64,000 bases of DNA from JAGOUB01 sp964648045 (GCA_964648045.1 CAZYNU010000002.1:8808-72807), one strand, 5' to 3'; numbered from the stretch's first letter, positions 52,033-61,327 are shown. A program made the numbers and translations. Notes: generated from the letters alone by a model not told the origin.

Positions 52033-53976
52033 TCAGCGCGCCGTCAGGTCGATGATGTAGATTCGCTGGTCGTCCATCACGTAGAGGTGGCTGTCTTCTG
52101 GGTCCACGTACAGATCCTTCAGCGTGCCGACCTGCTCGCCTTCTAGCACATACTGCTTCACGTAGAGCGATTCGCCGTTGGCGCCGCCATCGGTGGTGAC
52201 CAGGACTCGCTTGCCGACGGGGTCGAGGAAGTAGAAGTTGCCCTGCTTCACCACCTTCGTCACGTCGAGCATAGAGTCTTTCGGCAGTCGCAAAATCTTG
52301 AAGGGCTGCACCTCACCGCGGTAGTACTTGAGCACCGTGCCGCCGCGCTTGAGTACGTAGATATTGCCGTCGATCGTCATGTCGATGGCGTCGGTTAGGT
52401 CACCGTTCACGTTGTACTGCACGGGGGCGGCGTAGCGGTTCGTCAAACGCTCATACTTCTCGATCTTCCGATTGGTGGAAGAGAGAATGTACAGGTTGCG
52501 CTGGTAGCTCTTGATGTCCTCGCCGCTCACCCAGCCATTGGGATCTTCGGTCTTCATGGTGGTGGCCTCGCCGGCGACCAATTCGACCACGGAGTTGTCC
52601 GTCGTTAGGAAGGCGACGGCGTCGTAGCGCGGGAAGGCGACGGCGTCGACGATGCTGCCACCCGTGCCGAGCGGTGACGGATTATCGACGGAATTAAGCA
52701 AAATGCGGTACACATCCCGACTGTCATACGCGAAGAACTCACCGTCATCCACACCCACCAAGCCATTGAGTGAAACCGAACCGTTTTTGGCGGCGACGTT
52801 GGCGGCCACCCGCGGCGAGGGGATGCGAATGATGTTATTCAGTTCTTCGCGCTTGCTTTGGATGGTTTGCAACAGGTTTAGGGCCTCAGCGCGGTAGAGC
52901 CCGCTCTTGTTCACGATGATTTGATTGGCGCGCTCTTCGGCCTGCCGAAGGATGTCGTTGGCGTCATCGACCTTGCCGATAAGGCGGCGGTTCTCTGCCG
53001 TCTTGATGCTCTCATTAATCTGCGTGACGAGTTGTTGCAGGTCGCCTTCTGTCTTGCTGAGGGCGCTGAGTGTAAAGAGGTGAACCACCGCCCAAATGGC
53101 GACAAGGGCGGCCAACGCGCCGGCGAGCAACAGCAAGTGAGCGCGCTTCTTGCGCGTGGGGTGCGAGAGATCGGCCAGGAGTTGGTCGAACATGCCGCGC
53201 AAACGGCGCACGCGCACGGAAACGTCGATCTGAGGCAGCGACAGGCCAGCCGTCGTCTCTTTGAGCCAGGCCGCTGCCGCACCTGCCACCTCTGCCCCGC
53301 GACCGGCAGCAGCCTTGCCCCGGCGAACCGGGCGGACAGCGGGCAGATCGTCGTCTCCACCGCGGGTGTCGATCTCGATGAGTGCCAGGGCGGCACCTTC
53401 ACCTTCGCCTTCCAGCGTGCCCGTTAGGGCCGTGAGTGCCGTCTGGCCGCCGCGAGCGGCAACTTTGCCAAGCTGCGCGGGCGTGAGCGTGCGCAGCAGG
53501 CGCTGTGTCGACAGAATGACGACGTCCTTAGGCTCCAGGTTGCCACTGGCGATATGAACGAAGGCAGGCGTGGGCTTGCCGCCCGTGTATTCGGTGACTT
53601 GGCTGGCCGAACCCTTGCGAACGAGGTAGCCCTCGCTGCGGCCGGCATGCGAGACGTGCAGGGTGCCGTCCTCCTCGCAAATGGCGAGCAGCAAGTGCAC
53701 GTCGTGCAAGCGCGCGCCGACGAGCAATCCTTTCAGTAAGCCGTTGAGTTCCTTTAGGGCGCCGTCGAGACGCGTGGCGGCATCGCCTTCGGTTGCCACC
53801 AAAGCGCTGTGGATTGTCTCCAGGCAGCTGTGCTCCATCGCGCGAGCGCTCTCGGCATCGCCATGTGCTTCCAAAAGAAAAACGATGCGTTCGCCGCCGG
53901 CGCTTTCCAGCGCATGCGGGACAATCAGGCTTCCGGAGTGCGCCCGGGTCTGGCCGGTGCGTACGATCACGTCCAT
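52033..53976 (-). CDS. Membrane protein: PP2C-like domain, TM, coiled coil, beta-propeller
   Basis: A 647-residue protein. The N-terminal ~200 residues resemble a PP2C/SpoIIE-type phosphatase (VLLEAHGDAES-like strand pattern FLLEAHGDAES, HVSHAGRSEGYLVRKG, DVVILSTQRL), but the metal-binding Asp pattern is weak. A basic linker is followed by one membrane segment (about 277-300), a helical coiled-coil region (about 305-385) and a C-terminal ~250-residue region of repeated beta blades (FFAYDSRDVYRILLNS, LYVMDDQRIYIIDL), likely an extracytoplasmic propeller. This is a signalling-style architecture linking an outside sensor to a cytosolic enzyme-like domain. A TAGCCT box lies 10 nt before the ATG. 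Confidence 0.72.
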   Translation of the reverse strand: MDVIVRTGQTRAHSGSLIVPHALESAGGERIVFLLEAHGDAESARAMEHSCLETIHSALVATEGDAATRLDGALKELNGLLKGLLVGARLHDVHLLLAICEEDGTLHVSHAGRSEGYLVRKGSASQVTEYTGGKPTPAFVHIASGNLEPKDVVILSTQRLLRTLTPAQLGKVAARGGQTALTALTGTLEGEGEGAALALIEIDTRGGDDDLPAVRPVRRGKAAAGRGAEVAGAAAAWLKETTAGLSLPQIDVSVRVRRLRGMFDQLLADLSHPTRKKRAHLLLLAGALAALVAIWAVVHLFTLSALSKTEGDLQQLVTQINESIKTAENRRLIGKVDDANDILRQAEERANQIIVNKSGLYRAEALNLLQTIQSKREELNNIIRIPSPRVAANVAAKNGSVSLNGLVGVDDGEFFAYDSRDVYRILLNSVDNPSPLGTGGSIVDAVAFPRYDAVAFLTTDNSVVELVAGEATTMKTEDPNGWVSGEDIKSYQRNLYILSSTNRKIEKYERLTNRYAAPVQYNVNGDLTDAIDMTIDGNIYVLKRGGTVLKYYRGEVQPFKILRLPKDSMLDVTKVVKQGNFYFLDPVGKRVLVTTDGGANGESLYVKQYVLEGEQVGTLKDLYVDPEDSHLYVMDDQRIYIIDLTAR

Positions 53977-54248
53977 ACGGTGAGTCAGGCTACTATGGAG
54001 CGCTGCACAACATCAATACGATCAGACCCCGCTCCGCGCGCTTGTCCGCAGCATCATGTCGGCATTTTTCATGAACCTCCGAATGGTATTTTGACCTAGT
54101 ATACAAAAAAACAAACGAATTTTTTGTTTAATTTAAGCCAATAAAACAATGTCACGACAAATAAACCTTCCCAAATTTGACAGGCAGGAGTACAGTGAAC
54201 CTATCACGACGTTCTTCTTACTACGTCGTATTCATCCCAAACACGTTC
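53977..54248. other. AT-rich intergenic region between divergent genes
   Basis: This 272-nt gap holds the divergent starts of the PP2C-like gene and RNase J. It contains an AT-rich inverted repeat AAACAAA/TTTGTTT (54109-54129). A TTGACA (about 54177-54182) followed 17 nt later by CCTATC could drive RNase J with a short leader. No convincing gene is present. Confidence 0.5.
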
Positions 54249-56225
54249 ATGAAAACGGTGAAAGAGTGGATGCAGCGCAAATTCAACGCTGCCCCCGGAG
54301 AGGAACAGCCTCTCGCAACCTTCGGCGCGCCCGACGCGCCCTTTACGCCCGAGCCCGTTGGGCCGGTGTCGCCTCCATCTCAGCCGGCCCAGCGCCCGCA
54401 GGGGCAGGGGTTTGGCGGACGTCAGCAGCAAGGTCAGGGCCGCAACGGCCAAGGTCGCAATCAACAAGGCCGCCAGTCGCACCAACAACGCGGTCGCGGT
54501 CCCGGCCAGCAGCAAGCCGTCCAGCCGGTGGTGCAGGGCGCCCCCACGCCCGATGGCCGCAAGGTGCCGCTGCGTTTCTACCCGCTTGGAGGTTTCGAGC
54601 AGGTGGGTCGCAACTGCTGCGTCATCGAGGTAGATGGCGACATCTACATCGTCGACATCGGCGTGCAGTTCCCCGATGAAGACATGCTCGGCATCGATTA
54701 TCTCATTCCCGATGTCTCCTGTCTGAAGGGGCGCGAGAATCGCATTAAGGGCGTCTTCTTCACGCACGCGCACTTCGACCACGTAGGCGCCGCGCAGCAC
54801 ATCCTGCCGATTCTGCACTATCCGCAGTGCTACGGCACCAAGTTGACCCTGGCGATGATGAAAAAGAAGCTCGACGAGGAGCATATGACCAGCAAGGTTC
54901 GCATGAATACCGTCAAAGACGGCGACCGCATTCGCGTCGGCAAAGTGGAAGTGGAGTTTGTGCGCGTGACGCACTCCATTCCGGATTGCGTGGCCATCGC
55001 CTTCCACACGCCGTACGGCACCATCCTTCATACCGGCGACTTTAAGATTGATCTCCAGCCGCTCTACGAGCCGCCCATGGATTTTCAGCGCTTTGCGGCC
55101 ATGGGTAAGCAGGGTGTTCTCGCCATCATTGCCGACTCCACAAACGCGCAGAAGCCCGGCTATTCGCCGAGTGAGCGCGAGATCGCGGCGTCGTTGCGCG
55201 ATTCCATCGTGCAGGCCAAGGGCCGCGTGATCATCTCGACCTTCTCGTCGCTCATTACCCGCGTGCAGCAGATCATCGATGTGGCGAAGGAGATGAATCG
55301 CAAGATTTACCTCTCTGGTCGCAGCATGGAGGAGAACATCGAGATCGCGATGAATCTTGGCTACCTCAAGGCTCCCCGCGGCATGGTCCGCAAGGCTGGT
55401 CCGGGCATGGATAAAATCCCGGCCAACGAGGTGATCATTATTACAACCGGTGCTCAAGGTCAGGAAAACGCCGGCCTTGCCCGCATGGGACTGGGCACCC
55501 ATCGTCATATCGCCGTGCAGAAGGGTGATACCGTCATTCTCAGCTCGTCGACGATCGTCGGTAATGAGCGCGCGGTTGCCAAGGTGGTGAATAACCTGCA
55601 CGAGAAAGGCGCGCGCGTTCTGCGCAACACCGAACTGGCGCTGCACGTGACGGGCCACGGCTACGCCGGCGACTTGATGCTCATGCACCAGCTTGTGCGT
55701 GCCAAGCACATCATCCCCGAGCACGGCGAGCCCATGATGACGTCGGCCCACGCCGACATCGCCCGCGCCATCGGCTACCAGGAGAACCAAGTCCACCTGC
55801 TCGCCAACGGCGAGATTCTGGAGTTCGACGCCGACGGCAGCGCCCGCAAGAGCAAGCAAAAGCTGGCCTTCAAAGACGTGATCGTCGACGGCAAGAGCGG
55901 CGGCGAAGGCGAGCGCACGCTTACCGACCGCAAAGTGATGAGCAACGCCGGCGCCGTGGTGCTGGTGCTCAAGGCCTACGCCGAGAGCATGCGCCTGGTG
56001 GGCGACCCCGACGTTCTCTCACGCGGCCTTCTCTACGGCAGTGAGCAGCAGGACATCACCCGCGAGATTATCCAGACGGCCAAGAAGGCCTACGAGGACG
56101 AACTGAACCGCGGCAGTAAGGACCGTAAGGAGCTGAAGCGAGCCGTTACCGGCGCCCTCTACCGTTACTTCGACCGTAAGCTGGATCGCGAGCCGATGGT
56201 TATCCCCATCGTCGTCGAGGTCTAA
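54249..56225 (+). CDS. rnj: Ribonuclease J
   Basis: A 658-residue beta-CASP metallo-beta-lactamase ribonuclease with endo- and 5'-3' exonuclease activity in mRNA decay and RNA maturation. The catalytic motif THAHFDHVGAA, HTGDFKIDLQP, the beta-CASP region (IISTFSSLITRVQQIID, VTGHGYAGDL) and PEHGEPMMTSAH are complete. An N-terminal extension of about 100 residues is rich in Gln, Gly and Arg (RQQQGQGRNGQGRN) and is probably disordered and RNA-binding. ATG 54249 is chosen because it gives a natural N-terminus (MKTVKEWMQRKF). Its position after an AT-rich promoter region fits. Confidence 0.94.
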   Translation: MKTVKEWMQRKFNAAPGEEQPLATFGAPDAPFTPEPVGPVSPPSQPAQRPQGQGFGGRQQQGQGRNGQGRNQQGRQSHQQRGRGPGQQQAVQPVVQGAPTPDGRKVPLRFYPLGGFEQVGRNCCVIEVDGDIYIVDIGVQFPDEDMLGIDYLIPDVSCLKGRENRIKGVFFTHAHFDHVGAAQHILPILHYPQCYGTKLTLAMMKKKLDEEHMTSKVRMNTVKDGDRIRVGKVEVEFVRVTHSIPDCVAIAFHTPYGTILHTGDFKIDLQPLYEPPMDFQRFAAMGKQGVLAIIADSTNAQKPGYSPSEREIAASLRDSIVQAKGRVIISTFSSLITRVQQIIDVAKEMNRKIYLSGRSMEENIEIAMNLGYLKAPRGMVRKAGPGMDKIPANEVIIITTGAQGQENAGLARMGLGTHRHIAVQKGDTVILSSSTIVGNERAVAKVVNNLHEKGARVLRNTELALHVTGHGYAGDLMLMHQLVRAKHIIPEHGEPMMTSAHADIARAIGYQENQVHLLANGEILEFDADGSARKSKQKLAFKDVIVDGKSGGEGERTLTDRKVMSNAGAVVLVLKAYAESMRLVGDPDVLSRGLLYGSEQQDITREIIQTAKKAYEDELNRGSKDRKELKRAVTGALYRYFDRKLDREPMVIPIVVEV

Positions 56226-56302
56226 AGCCAGATCGAGAACACGTTACTTTTTGAGATCGAAACAACCCCTACGTTTTTCGATACCAACATCCAAGCTTTC
56301 CC

Positions 56303-57091
56303 ATGAACCCGATACTCCCCGCACACCATCGTTCGCGCCGCCACGTTTCCCCCCAAAAACTCGTCCGCACCACGTCCGTGGCCAGGGGCAATTACGCCTT
56401 CATCGACGCGCAGAACATCCACCGCGGCACCCGCGCCGCCGGCTGGCTCCTCAACTGGGCTCAGTTGCGGGAATACCTGCGCACCGAGCAGCGCGTCACC
56501 AAGGCCTTCCTCTTCATCGGCTTCCTTGAGGGCCAGGAGCCGCTCTACGCCTCGCTCAAGATGGCCGGCTACGAGCTGGTCTTCAAGCCCACCGTCAAGC
56601 ACACCGTCGGCGGCAAGACCGTCATCAAGGGCAATGTCGACACCGACCTGGTGCTGAAGGCAATGACCGAGTGGAACCAATTCGACCAGGCCATCCTGCT
56701 CTCGGGCGACGGCGACTTCCTGTCGCTGCTCACGCACCTGTCGCAGGCCGGCAAGCTGAAGTCGGTCGTCGTCTCGGACGCGCGTTCGGCCAGCAAGCTG
56801 CTCGCGCCGTTCCGCGCTTCCACTGTCTCGCTCGACTCGCTGCGCGCCCGTCTCTCGACGATGCCCGCCGCACAGATACGTCGGCAGCAGTCTCGCGCCG
56901 CCGCCGCGGCACAGCCGACGGCCCCGGTCCGGCAGAAGCGGGCTCCCCAGAGCCGGCCTCGCCTCGCTGCCGCCCCCAAGGCCCAACCGGCCCCGCAACC
57001 CCAGGCCAAAACTCGTCGAAAGAGGCAATTTAGAGCCAAGAAAATGCCCCAACGGCACGACTGGGAATCTCGCCTGGAGTCCTTGCTTTAA
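56303..57091 (+). CDS. NYN/PIN-like (LabA-type) nuclease-fold protein
   Basis: A 262-residue protein with an NYN domain (about 30-180). Acidic active-site residues lie in YAFIDAQNIHRG, KGNVDTDLVLKAM and ILLSGDGDFLSLL, the pattern of LabA/DUF88 proteins related to PIN ribonucleases. The C-terminal ~90 residues are rich in Arg, Gln, Ala and Pro and strongly basic, suited to RNA binding. It lies 78 nt after RNase J on the same strand, so a shared RNA-processing role is plausible. The start at ATG 56303 has no Shine-Dalgarno; an internal start before RGNYAF is possible. Confidence 0.84.
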   Translation: MNPILPAHHRSRRHVSPQKLVRTTSVARGNYAFIDAQNIHRGTRAAGWLLNWAQLREYLRTEQRVTKAFLFIGFLEGQEPLYASLKMAGYELVFKPTVKHTVGGKTVIKGNVDTDLVLKAMTEWNQFDQAILLSGDGDFLSLLTHLSQAGKLKSVVVSDARSASKLLAPFRASTVSLDSLRARLSTMPAAQIRRQQSRAAAAAQPTAPVRQKRAPQSRPRLAAAPKAQPAPQPQAKTRRKRQFRAKKMPQRHDWESRLESLL

Positions 57092-57167
57092 TTAATTAAT
57101 TATTGTTTAATATCATAAGTGCCGCGGATCCCCCGTGGCCTGACCTTTCAACCCGCAGGAGACAGAA

Positions 57168-57872
57168 ATGATCACCGACCCGAACTGGCGTCTCGAGGAC
57201 GCCCTCTATCAGACCAACTACATGCCGATGTTCACGGCGTTCCAGATCACGCCGAGGGCCGCCGCTGTCGAGTTGCCCCGCCTGGACGCGATAGTGGACG
57301 CCATCACCAACGCCCGCGAAGGGCACTGGCAGGACGCCCTCCAGCGCGCCTTGGAGGAGCGTAACGCCTACGCCCGCTTCTCCAGGCAGCCCGAGCGCTG
57401 CGTGGAACCGAGCTGGCTGCCCCCGGCCCCTGAGACCCAGCTCTTCTCGATTGTCCGCTGCTCGGGCGAGCTGGTGCCGATGATGGTGACCCCGTCCCGT
57501 CCGCTGAAGGTCGCCGTCGCCGATGACCAGAACATCGTCCTGATCATGTTCGGGTTTATCCTGAACAAGTGGCCCGGGCTGACGGTCCAGATGATCCACC
57601 AGCAGGCCGGGGCGATGGTGCTGCTCGACCCGGATGTCGATATCGTGTTGCTCGATGAGCATATGGAGGGTCGCTCGGGGACGGCCGTCTACAACTACTA
57701 CCACGACCAGAGCCACCCGGGCGTCTTCGCTTCCATCAGCACGACTGGGAATAAGCCTCGCTGGGCCGCCCGCCAGTACGCCGACAAAACGACGATTTCC
57801 GGCAACCGCGGCTCGGCGGAAGGCTTCGTCCGCTTCATGAACGACCTGATCGCGGACGCCCTGGCCCGTTGA
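57168..57872 (+). CDS. Receiver-domain protein with unusual N-terminal extension
   Basis: A 234-residue protein. Residues 1-105 are an unrecognised helical region. Residues about 112-232 form a response-regulator receiver with D119-D120 (VAVADDQN), phospho-acceptor D163 (IVLLDEHMEG), Ser/Thr at about 191-193 and K207. The order (unknown domain first, receiver last) is unusual. ATG 57168 is preceded by AGGAGA, 6 nt upstream. It is a solitary unit with an AT-rich upstream region (TTGCTT about 17 nt before TTTAAT) and a strong terminator. No kinase partner is visible. Confidence 0.75.
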   Translation: MITDPNWRLEDALYQTNYMPMFTAFQITPRAAAVELPRLDAIVDAITNAREGHWQDALQRALEERNAYARFSRQPERCVEPSWLPPAPETQLFSIVRCSGELVPMMVTPSRPLKVAVADDQNIVLIMFGFILNKWPGLTVQMIHQQAGAMVLLDPDVDIVLLDEHMEGRSGTAVYNYYHDQSHPGVFASISTTGNKPRWAARQYADKTTISGNRGSAEGFVRFMNDLIADALAR

Positions 57873-57897
57873 TCCCCCTATTGTCTCCTGCCCCTCC

Positions 57898-57931
57898 GCC
57901 CTTCCCGCCTCGCCGGGAAGGGCCTTTTTTT
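57898..57931 (+). terminator. Rho-independent terminator
   Basis: A perfect 10-bp stem GCCCTTCCCG / CGGGAAGGGC with a 6-nt loop is followed by CTTTTTTT. It ends the receiver-domain gene, 16 nt before the flippase start. Confidence 0.93.
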
Positions 57932-57946
57932 GTGTACACTGGCGCC

Positions 57947-59398
57947 GTGTCCACCAAGCAGATCGCCAGTTCCACCCTGTGGCAGCTCGCCAGCCAGTTG
58001 GCGATGGCGGCCATCAGCGTGGTGACTGTGAAGCTGGTGGCGACGGGACTCAGCCAAAACCTGGCCGGCTTTTATAACTCCGCCTACGGCTACCTGCAGA
58101 TCTTCGGCATCATCGCCGACTTCGGGCTCTATGCTGTGGCCGTGCGCGAGGTGGCCCGGGCCGACGACAAGCGCGGAGTGGTGGGTGCGGTGATCGTGCT
58201 CCGCTGCCTGATCACGGCGGTGAGCTTTGTCCTGGCCGTGGCCATAGCCTGGGTGATCCCGGCCTGGCACGGCACGCCGTTGCCACTGGCCGTGACGCTC
58301 TGCGCCTTTGTGCCGGTATTCACATTGTTGGCGGGGACGCTCAGGGTGATCTTCCAAGTGCACTACCGCCTGCAGTGGGTGTTCATTGCCGAGGTGACGC
58401 AGCGCATCGTGGCGGTGGCGCTTATTGGCGTAGTTGTCCTCTTAGGTGCGCGTGACAGTGACGATCCCACGACGCTCTACTGGTTTATCGCGGCCGGTGG
58501 CATTGGCGCAGCGGTGCTGCTGCTCTTCTCTGTTGTTGGCAGTCGTCGCATCCTGAAGCCCTCGCTTACGTGGGACCCGGCGCTATTCAAGCACCTGTTC
58601 ACGTTGGCGCTGCCGTTTGGCTTGGCTTTCCTCTGCACCACCGCCTACCGCCAATCGGACGTGACGCTCATTTCACTGCTGCGGCCCGACTTTGCGCTGC
58701 AGAACGCCACCTACGGCTTTGTGCAGCGCGTAATGGATATGACCTACATCATCCCGACGTTCCTGCTCAACTCCACGCTGCCGATCTTAAGCGACCGGGT
58801 GGACAAGGGGGCCGACACACGCGACTTCTTAGGGAAGATCCTGCTCATCGTGCTGCTGCTTTCGGCCACTGTGGCACTCACGGGTTCGCTCTGGGCACGG
58901 CCGATCATGGGCCTGCTCACGACCGAGCGCTACCTGAGCACGCCGCTTGCCCCCGGCGCCGACACGGCGTTGCAATGGCTAGGCGTGACCATGCTCATGA
59001 ACGGGCTCGTGGTTTATGCCTTCTATCTTCTATTAGCTCGTCACCGTTGGCGTGCGCTGGTGGCGATGCTCGCGGTTGCGGCAGCTGTGTCGGTGGGATT
59101 AAATCTGTGGCTGATTCCGACCCATGGATTCGTAGGGGCGGCGCAAACGTCGGCTTTGGTGCATACCCTCCTGGCGGCCGCGCTTATTGCTTATGCCACA
59201 CGATTGCTGCCCGCGCGCCTGCCCCTCCACGCGGCCGTTCGTTGGTTGGCCTATGTGGCGTTCTTGGCGATTGCCTTGCTGTTCATCGCTCCTTGGCTCA
59301 CCTCCGACCTGCGTACGGTTATGGCTCTTGCCTTCATTGTTGGGTGGATTGGCCTGATTGCGTGGGGGACGGGATTAGTGCGGTTGCTTCGCGGGTGA
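57947..59398 (+). CDS. Polysaccharide flippase (Wzx/MATE-like, MOP superfamily)
   Basis: A 483-residue integral membrane protein with 12-14 hydrophobic helices. The start STLWQLASQLAMAAISVVTV, YLQIFGIIADFGLYAVAVRE and ARPIMGLLTTERY are typical of O-antigen/teichoic-acid flippases that move lipid-linked glycans outward. It begins with GTG 57947, 6 nt after TACACT (leaderless). It opens a region of glycan genes (GT4, exostosin-like, GT-A-like) and fits as their exporter. Substrate is unknown. Confidence 0.88.
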   Translation: MSTKQIASSTLWQLASQLAMAAISVVTVKLVATGLSQNLAGFYNSAYGYLQIFGIIADFGLYAVAVREVARADDKRGVVGAVIVLRCLITAVSFVLAVAIAWVIPAWHGTPLPLAVTLCAFVPVFTLLAGTLRVIFQVHYRLQWVFIAEVTQRIVAVALIGVVVLLGARDSDDPTTLYWFIAAGGIGAAVLLLFSVVGSRRILKPSLTWDPALFKHLFTLALPFGLAFLCTTAYRQSDVTLISLLRPDFALQNATYGFVQRVMDMTYIIPTFLLNSTLPILSDRVDKGADTRDFLGKILLIVLLLSATVALTGSLWARPIMGLLTTERYLSTPLAPGADTALQWLGVTMLMNGLVVYAFYLLLARHRWRALVAMLAVAAAVSVGLNLWLIPTHGFVGAAQTSALVHTLLAAALIAYATRLLPARLPLHAAVRWLAYVAFLAIALLFIAPWLTSDLRTVMALAFIVGWIGLIAWGTGLVRLLRG

Positions 59399-59467
59399 TC
59401 GGCTACAATTGTTTCGCGAACCTTCGTGCAGTGCAGAAGAGATCTTTCTGTCTTCATCAGGACACCA

Positions 59468-59542
59468 GCCGCCTTAGCTCAGTGGTAGAGCAACGCACTT
59501 GTAATGCGTGGGTCGCGAGTTCGACTCTCGCAGGCGGCTCCA
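59468..59542 (+). tRNA. tRNA-Thr (anticodon UGU)
   Basis: Acceptor stem GCCGCCT/AGGCGGC, D-arm AGCTCAGTGGTAGAGC, anticodon stem CGCA/TGCG with loop CTTGTAA (anticodon TGT) and T-arm GAGTTCGACTCTC are present. The CCA end is encoded. The 66 nt upstream contain TACAAT near 59402, some distance away. Confidence 0.95.
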
Positions 59543-59614
59543 TACAGCCCTTAAACCGATACTCTTAAACCCCCTTGTCTCACTTCCTATGAGGCGCTTT
59601 CATGCTCGTCCCCT

Positions 59615-60181
59615 ATGCTCGAGATTGAAACGAAATTCCTGGCGGTAGATACCGAGGCCGTGTTGGCTGGGCTCGAACGTTTGCAGGCTGAGAAGCTCTA
59701 CGACGGCCTAGTGCAAACGCGCTACTACGACACCCCCGAGCGGACGATCCGCTGCCAGGAGAAGTCGTTCCGCCTGCGCCTCAAGGAGGCCACGGGCGAT
59801 GTGCGCCTGACCTCCAAGCGCAAGCTCAGCAGCGACGTGGTGCGCATCTGCGAAGAGCACGAGGTGGCCATCGGCAACGGCAATGGCGCCACAGGTCGGG
59901 CGCGCTTCGAGGAGATGCACATGCTGCTGGCGGCGGTGAACTTTGCGCCGTACCGCAGCTACGAAAAGCGCCGTGTCACGCATGGCATTGGTGATACGCG
60001 GTTCGAGCTCGACACCATCCTCTCGGTCGATGGTCGGCCGGTGCAGATCCCGACATTCCTAGAAGTGGAATCGTCGAGTCCTGATGCTGTTCTCCACTAC
60101 GCCAGCTTGCTTGGATTTACCAAAGAGCAGGCGCAGCCGCTCTCCACACGGGCCGTCTTCAAGCGCTACAGAGCGACGTGA
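59615..60181 (+). CDS. CYTH-domain protein (class IV adenylate cyclase / triphosphatase family)
   Basis: A 188-residue triphosphate-tunnel enzyme. The signature E-x-E-x-K is at residues 3-7 (MLEIETK). Basic residues follow in SFRLRLKEA and LTSKRKL, and acidic ones in RFELDTIL and FLEVESSS. Such proteins hydrolyse inorganic or nucleoside/thiamine triphosphates, or make cAMP; sequence alone does not tell which. It follows tRNA-Thr by 72 nt. Its 3' end overlaps the convergent glycosyltransferase by 23 nt. Confidence 0.85.
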   Translation: MLEIETKFLAVDTEAVLAGLERLQAEKLYDGLVQTRYYDTPERTIRCQEKSFRLRLKEATGDVRLTSKRKLSSDVVRICEEHEVAIGNGNGATGRARFEEMHMLLAAVNFAPYRSYEKRRVTHGIGDTRFELDTILSVDGRPVQIPTFLEVESSSPDAVLHYASLLGFTKEQAQPLSTRAVFKRYRAT

Positions 60182-61325
60182 TGCGGGCCATGCGCTCGCG
60201 CCACGAGAGTTGCGCAACGCGTGCCCTGGCAGCGGTGGCACGGGCAGCGGAACCCGCCGGATCCGCCAAGGCGGCACTGAGGGCGCGGGCCAGATCGGCG
60301 CTGTCTCCCGGCGCGCAGAAGCGCGTGTCGTCTTCGCCGAGCAGGTCGCGCACCGGCGGCAGATCGGCGCTGACGGTGGGCAGGCCGGCGGCCATGTATT
60401 CCAGCAATTTCAACGGCGAGGTATCGCGGTAAAAAAACGGATCCGGGCTTTTGGGTGCGGGATATACGCCCAAGTCGGCCGCGGCCATGGCGGCAGGAAC
60501 GTCGGCCGAGCGAACCGGTCCTTCGAATCGGATCGTTTCGGCACCGAGGCCGTGCGACGAGGCCAGCGTCTGCAGCCGCTGCACTTCGCCTGCCGGTCCT
60601 CCGACGATCCAGAGGAAGAAGCGCTCGTTACGGCTTTTGAGTAGGGCGGCCGCTTCGATGCATTCTTCCACGCCTTTAGGCAGATCGTGGCCACTCTTAA
60701 GTGAGCCGACGTAGGCGATAATCGGGCGGTCGTTTGGCAATTGCCAGCGCGCCTTGGCAGCGTCCTTGGTGGGCAGAGTGGTAAAAGCTTGCAGATCCAC
60801 GCCATCGGGCTCAACGACGATACGCTCCGCCGGTACGCCCCGAGCCACCAGGGCATCGCGCATGGGCGTGGTGAGCGCTACGACCGCGCGGCAGCGCCAG
60901 GCCACCGGCAGGAAGCCCCAACTCAGTCGACCGGGGACGGTGTGCAATTCCAGTACGGCCGGGACGCCGGCAGCCAGGGCGGGCGACAGTACGGCGGCGC
61001 TGCGGGCGTACGCCAGCTCTGGTCGATGCTGTTCAATGTGACGGCGCACGGCACGGCGGTATGAGGCCCAGGTGACGTGCACGGCCAAGGGGCCGGGCAC
61101 GAGCGGGCTCTGGAGCGCATCGAAGGCGGGGAGCTTCGTTACGCGGAAGCCGCCGGCGTTGCGATAGTGCTGCTCAACTCCTCCTGGCAAAACGCCGGAC
61201 ACGTCGGGGCAGACGAGCTCCACGTCGTGGCCGTTTTGGACCAGTGCGGTACAGACCTGCGCGATTTGATGGGCATAGGCCTTTTCGCTCGGAAAGCGTG
61301 CGTGGCAGATGTAGAGAATGCGCAT
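60159..61325 (-). CDS. GT4-family glycosyltransferase (second copy type)
   Basis: A 388-residue GT-B enzyme. The N-terminal acceptor domain begins MRILYICHARFPSEKAYAHQ. The donor domain has IVVEPDGVDLQAF, IIAYVGSLKSGHDLPKGVEE and the acidic motif SPLKLLEYMAAGLPTV. It is 2 nt downstream of the exostosin-like gene, so they form one unit. ATG 61325 is chosen because the first strand of the fold starts there. Role: addition of a sugar to a surface glycan precursor on the cytosolic side, donor unknown. Confidence 0.9.
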   Translation of the reverse strand: MRILYICHARFPSEKAYAHQIAQVCTALVQNGHDVELVCPDVSGVLPGGVEQHYRNAGGFRVTKLPAFDALQSPLVPGPLAVHVTWASYRRAVRRHIEQHRPELAYARSAAVLSPALAAGVPAVLELHTVPGRLSWGFLPVAWRCRAVVALTTPMRDALVARGVPAERIVVEPDGVDLQAFTTLPTKDAAKARWQLPNDRPIIAYVGSLKSGHDLPKGVEECIEAAALLKSRNERFFLWIVGGPAGEVQRLQTLASSHGLGAETIRFEGPVRSADVPAAMAAADLGVYPAPKSPDPFFYRDTSPLKLLEYMAAGLPTVSADLPPVRDLLGEDDTRFCAPGDSADLARALSAALADPAGSAARATAARARVAQLSWRERMARITSLCSA

Positions 61326-61327
61326 GG

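Noticed and set aside
53995..54096. A 33-codon plus-strand frame starting just after TACTAT.
   Set aside because: The spacing to the box is wrong (it overlaps), the protein is compositionally random and nothing else supports it.
54204..55859. A 551-codon open frame on the minus strand opposite RNase J.
   Set aside because: It mirrors the codon bias of the RNase J gene on the other strand, and its protein has no domain, signal or natural start. It is a shadow frame.
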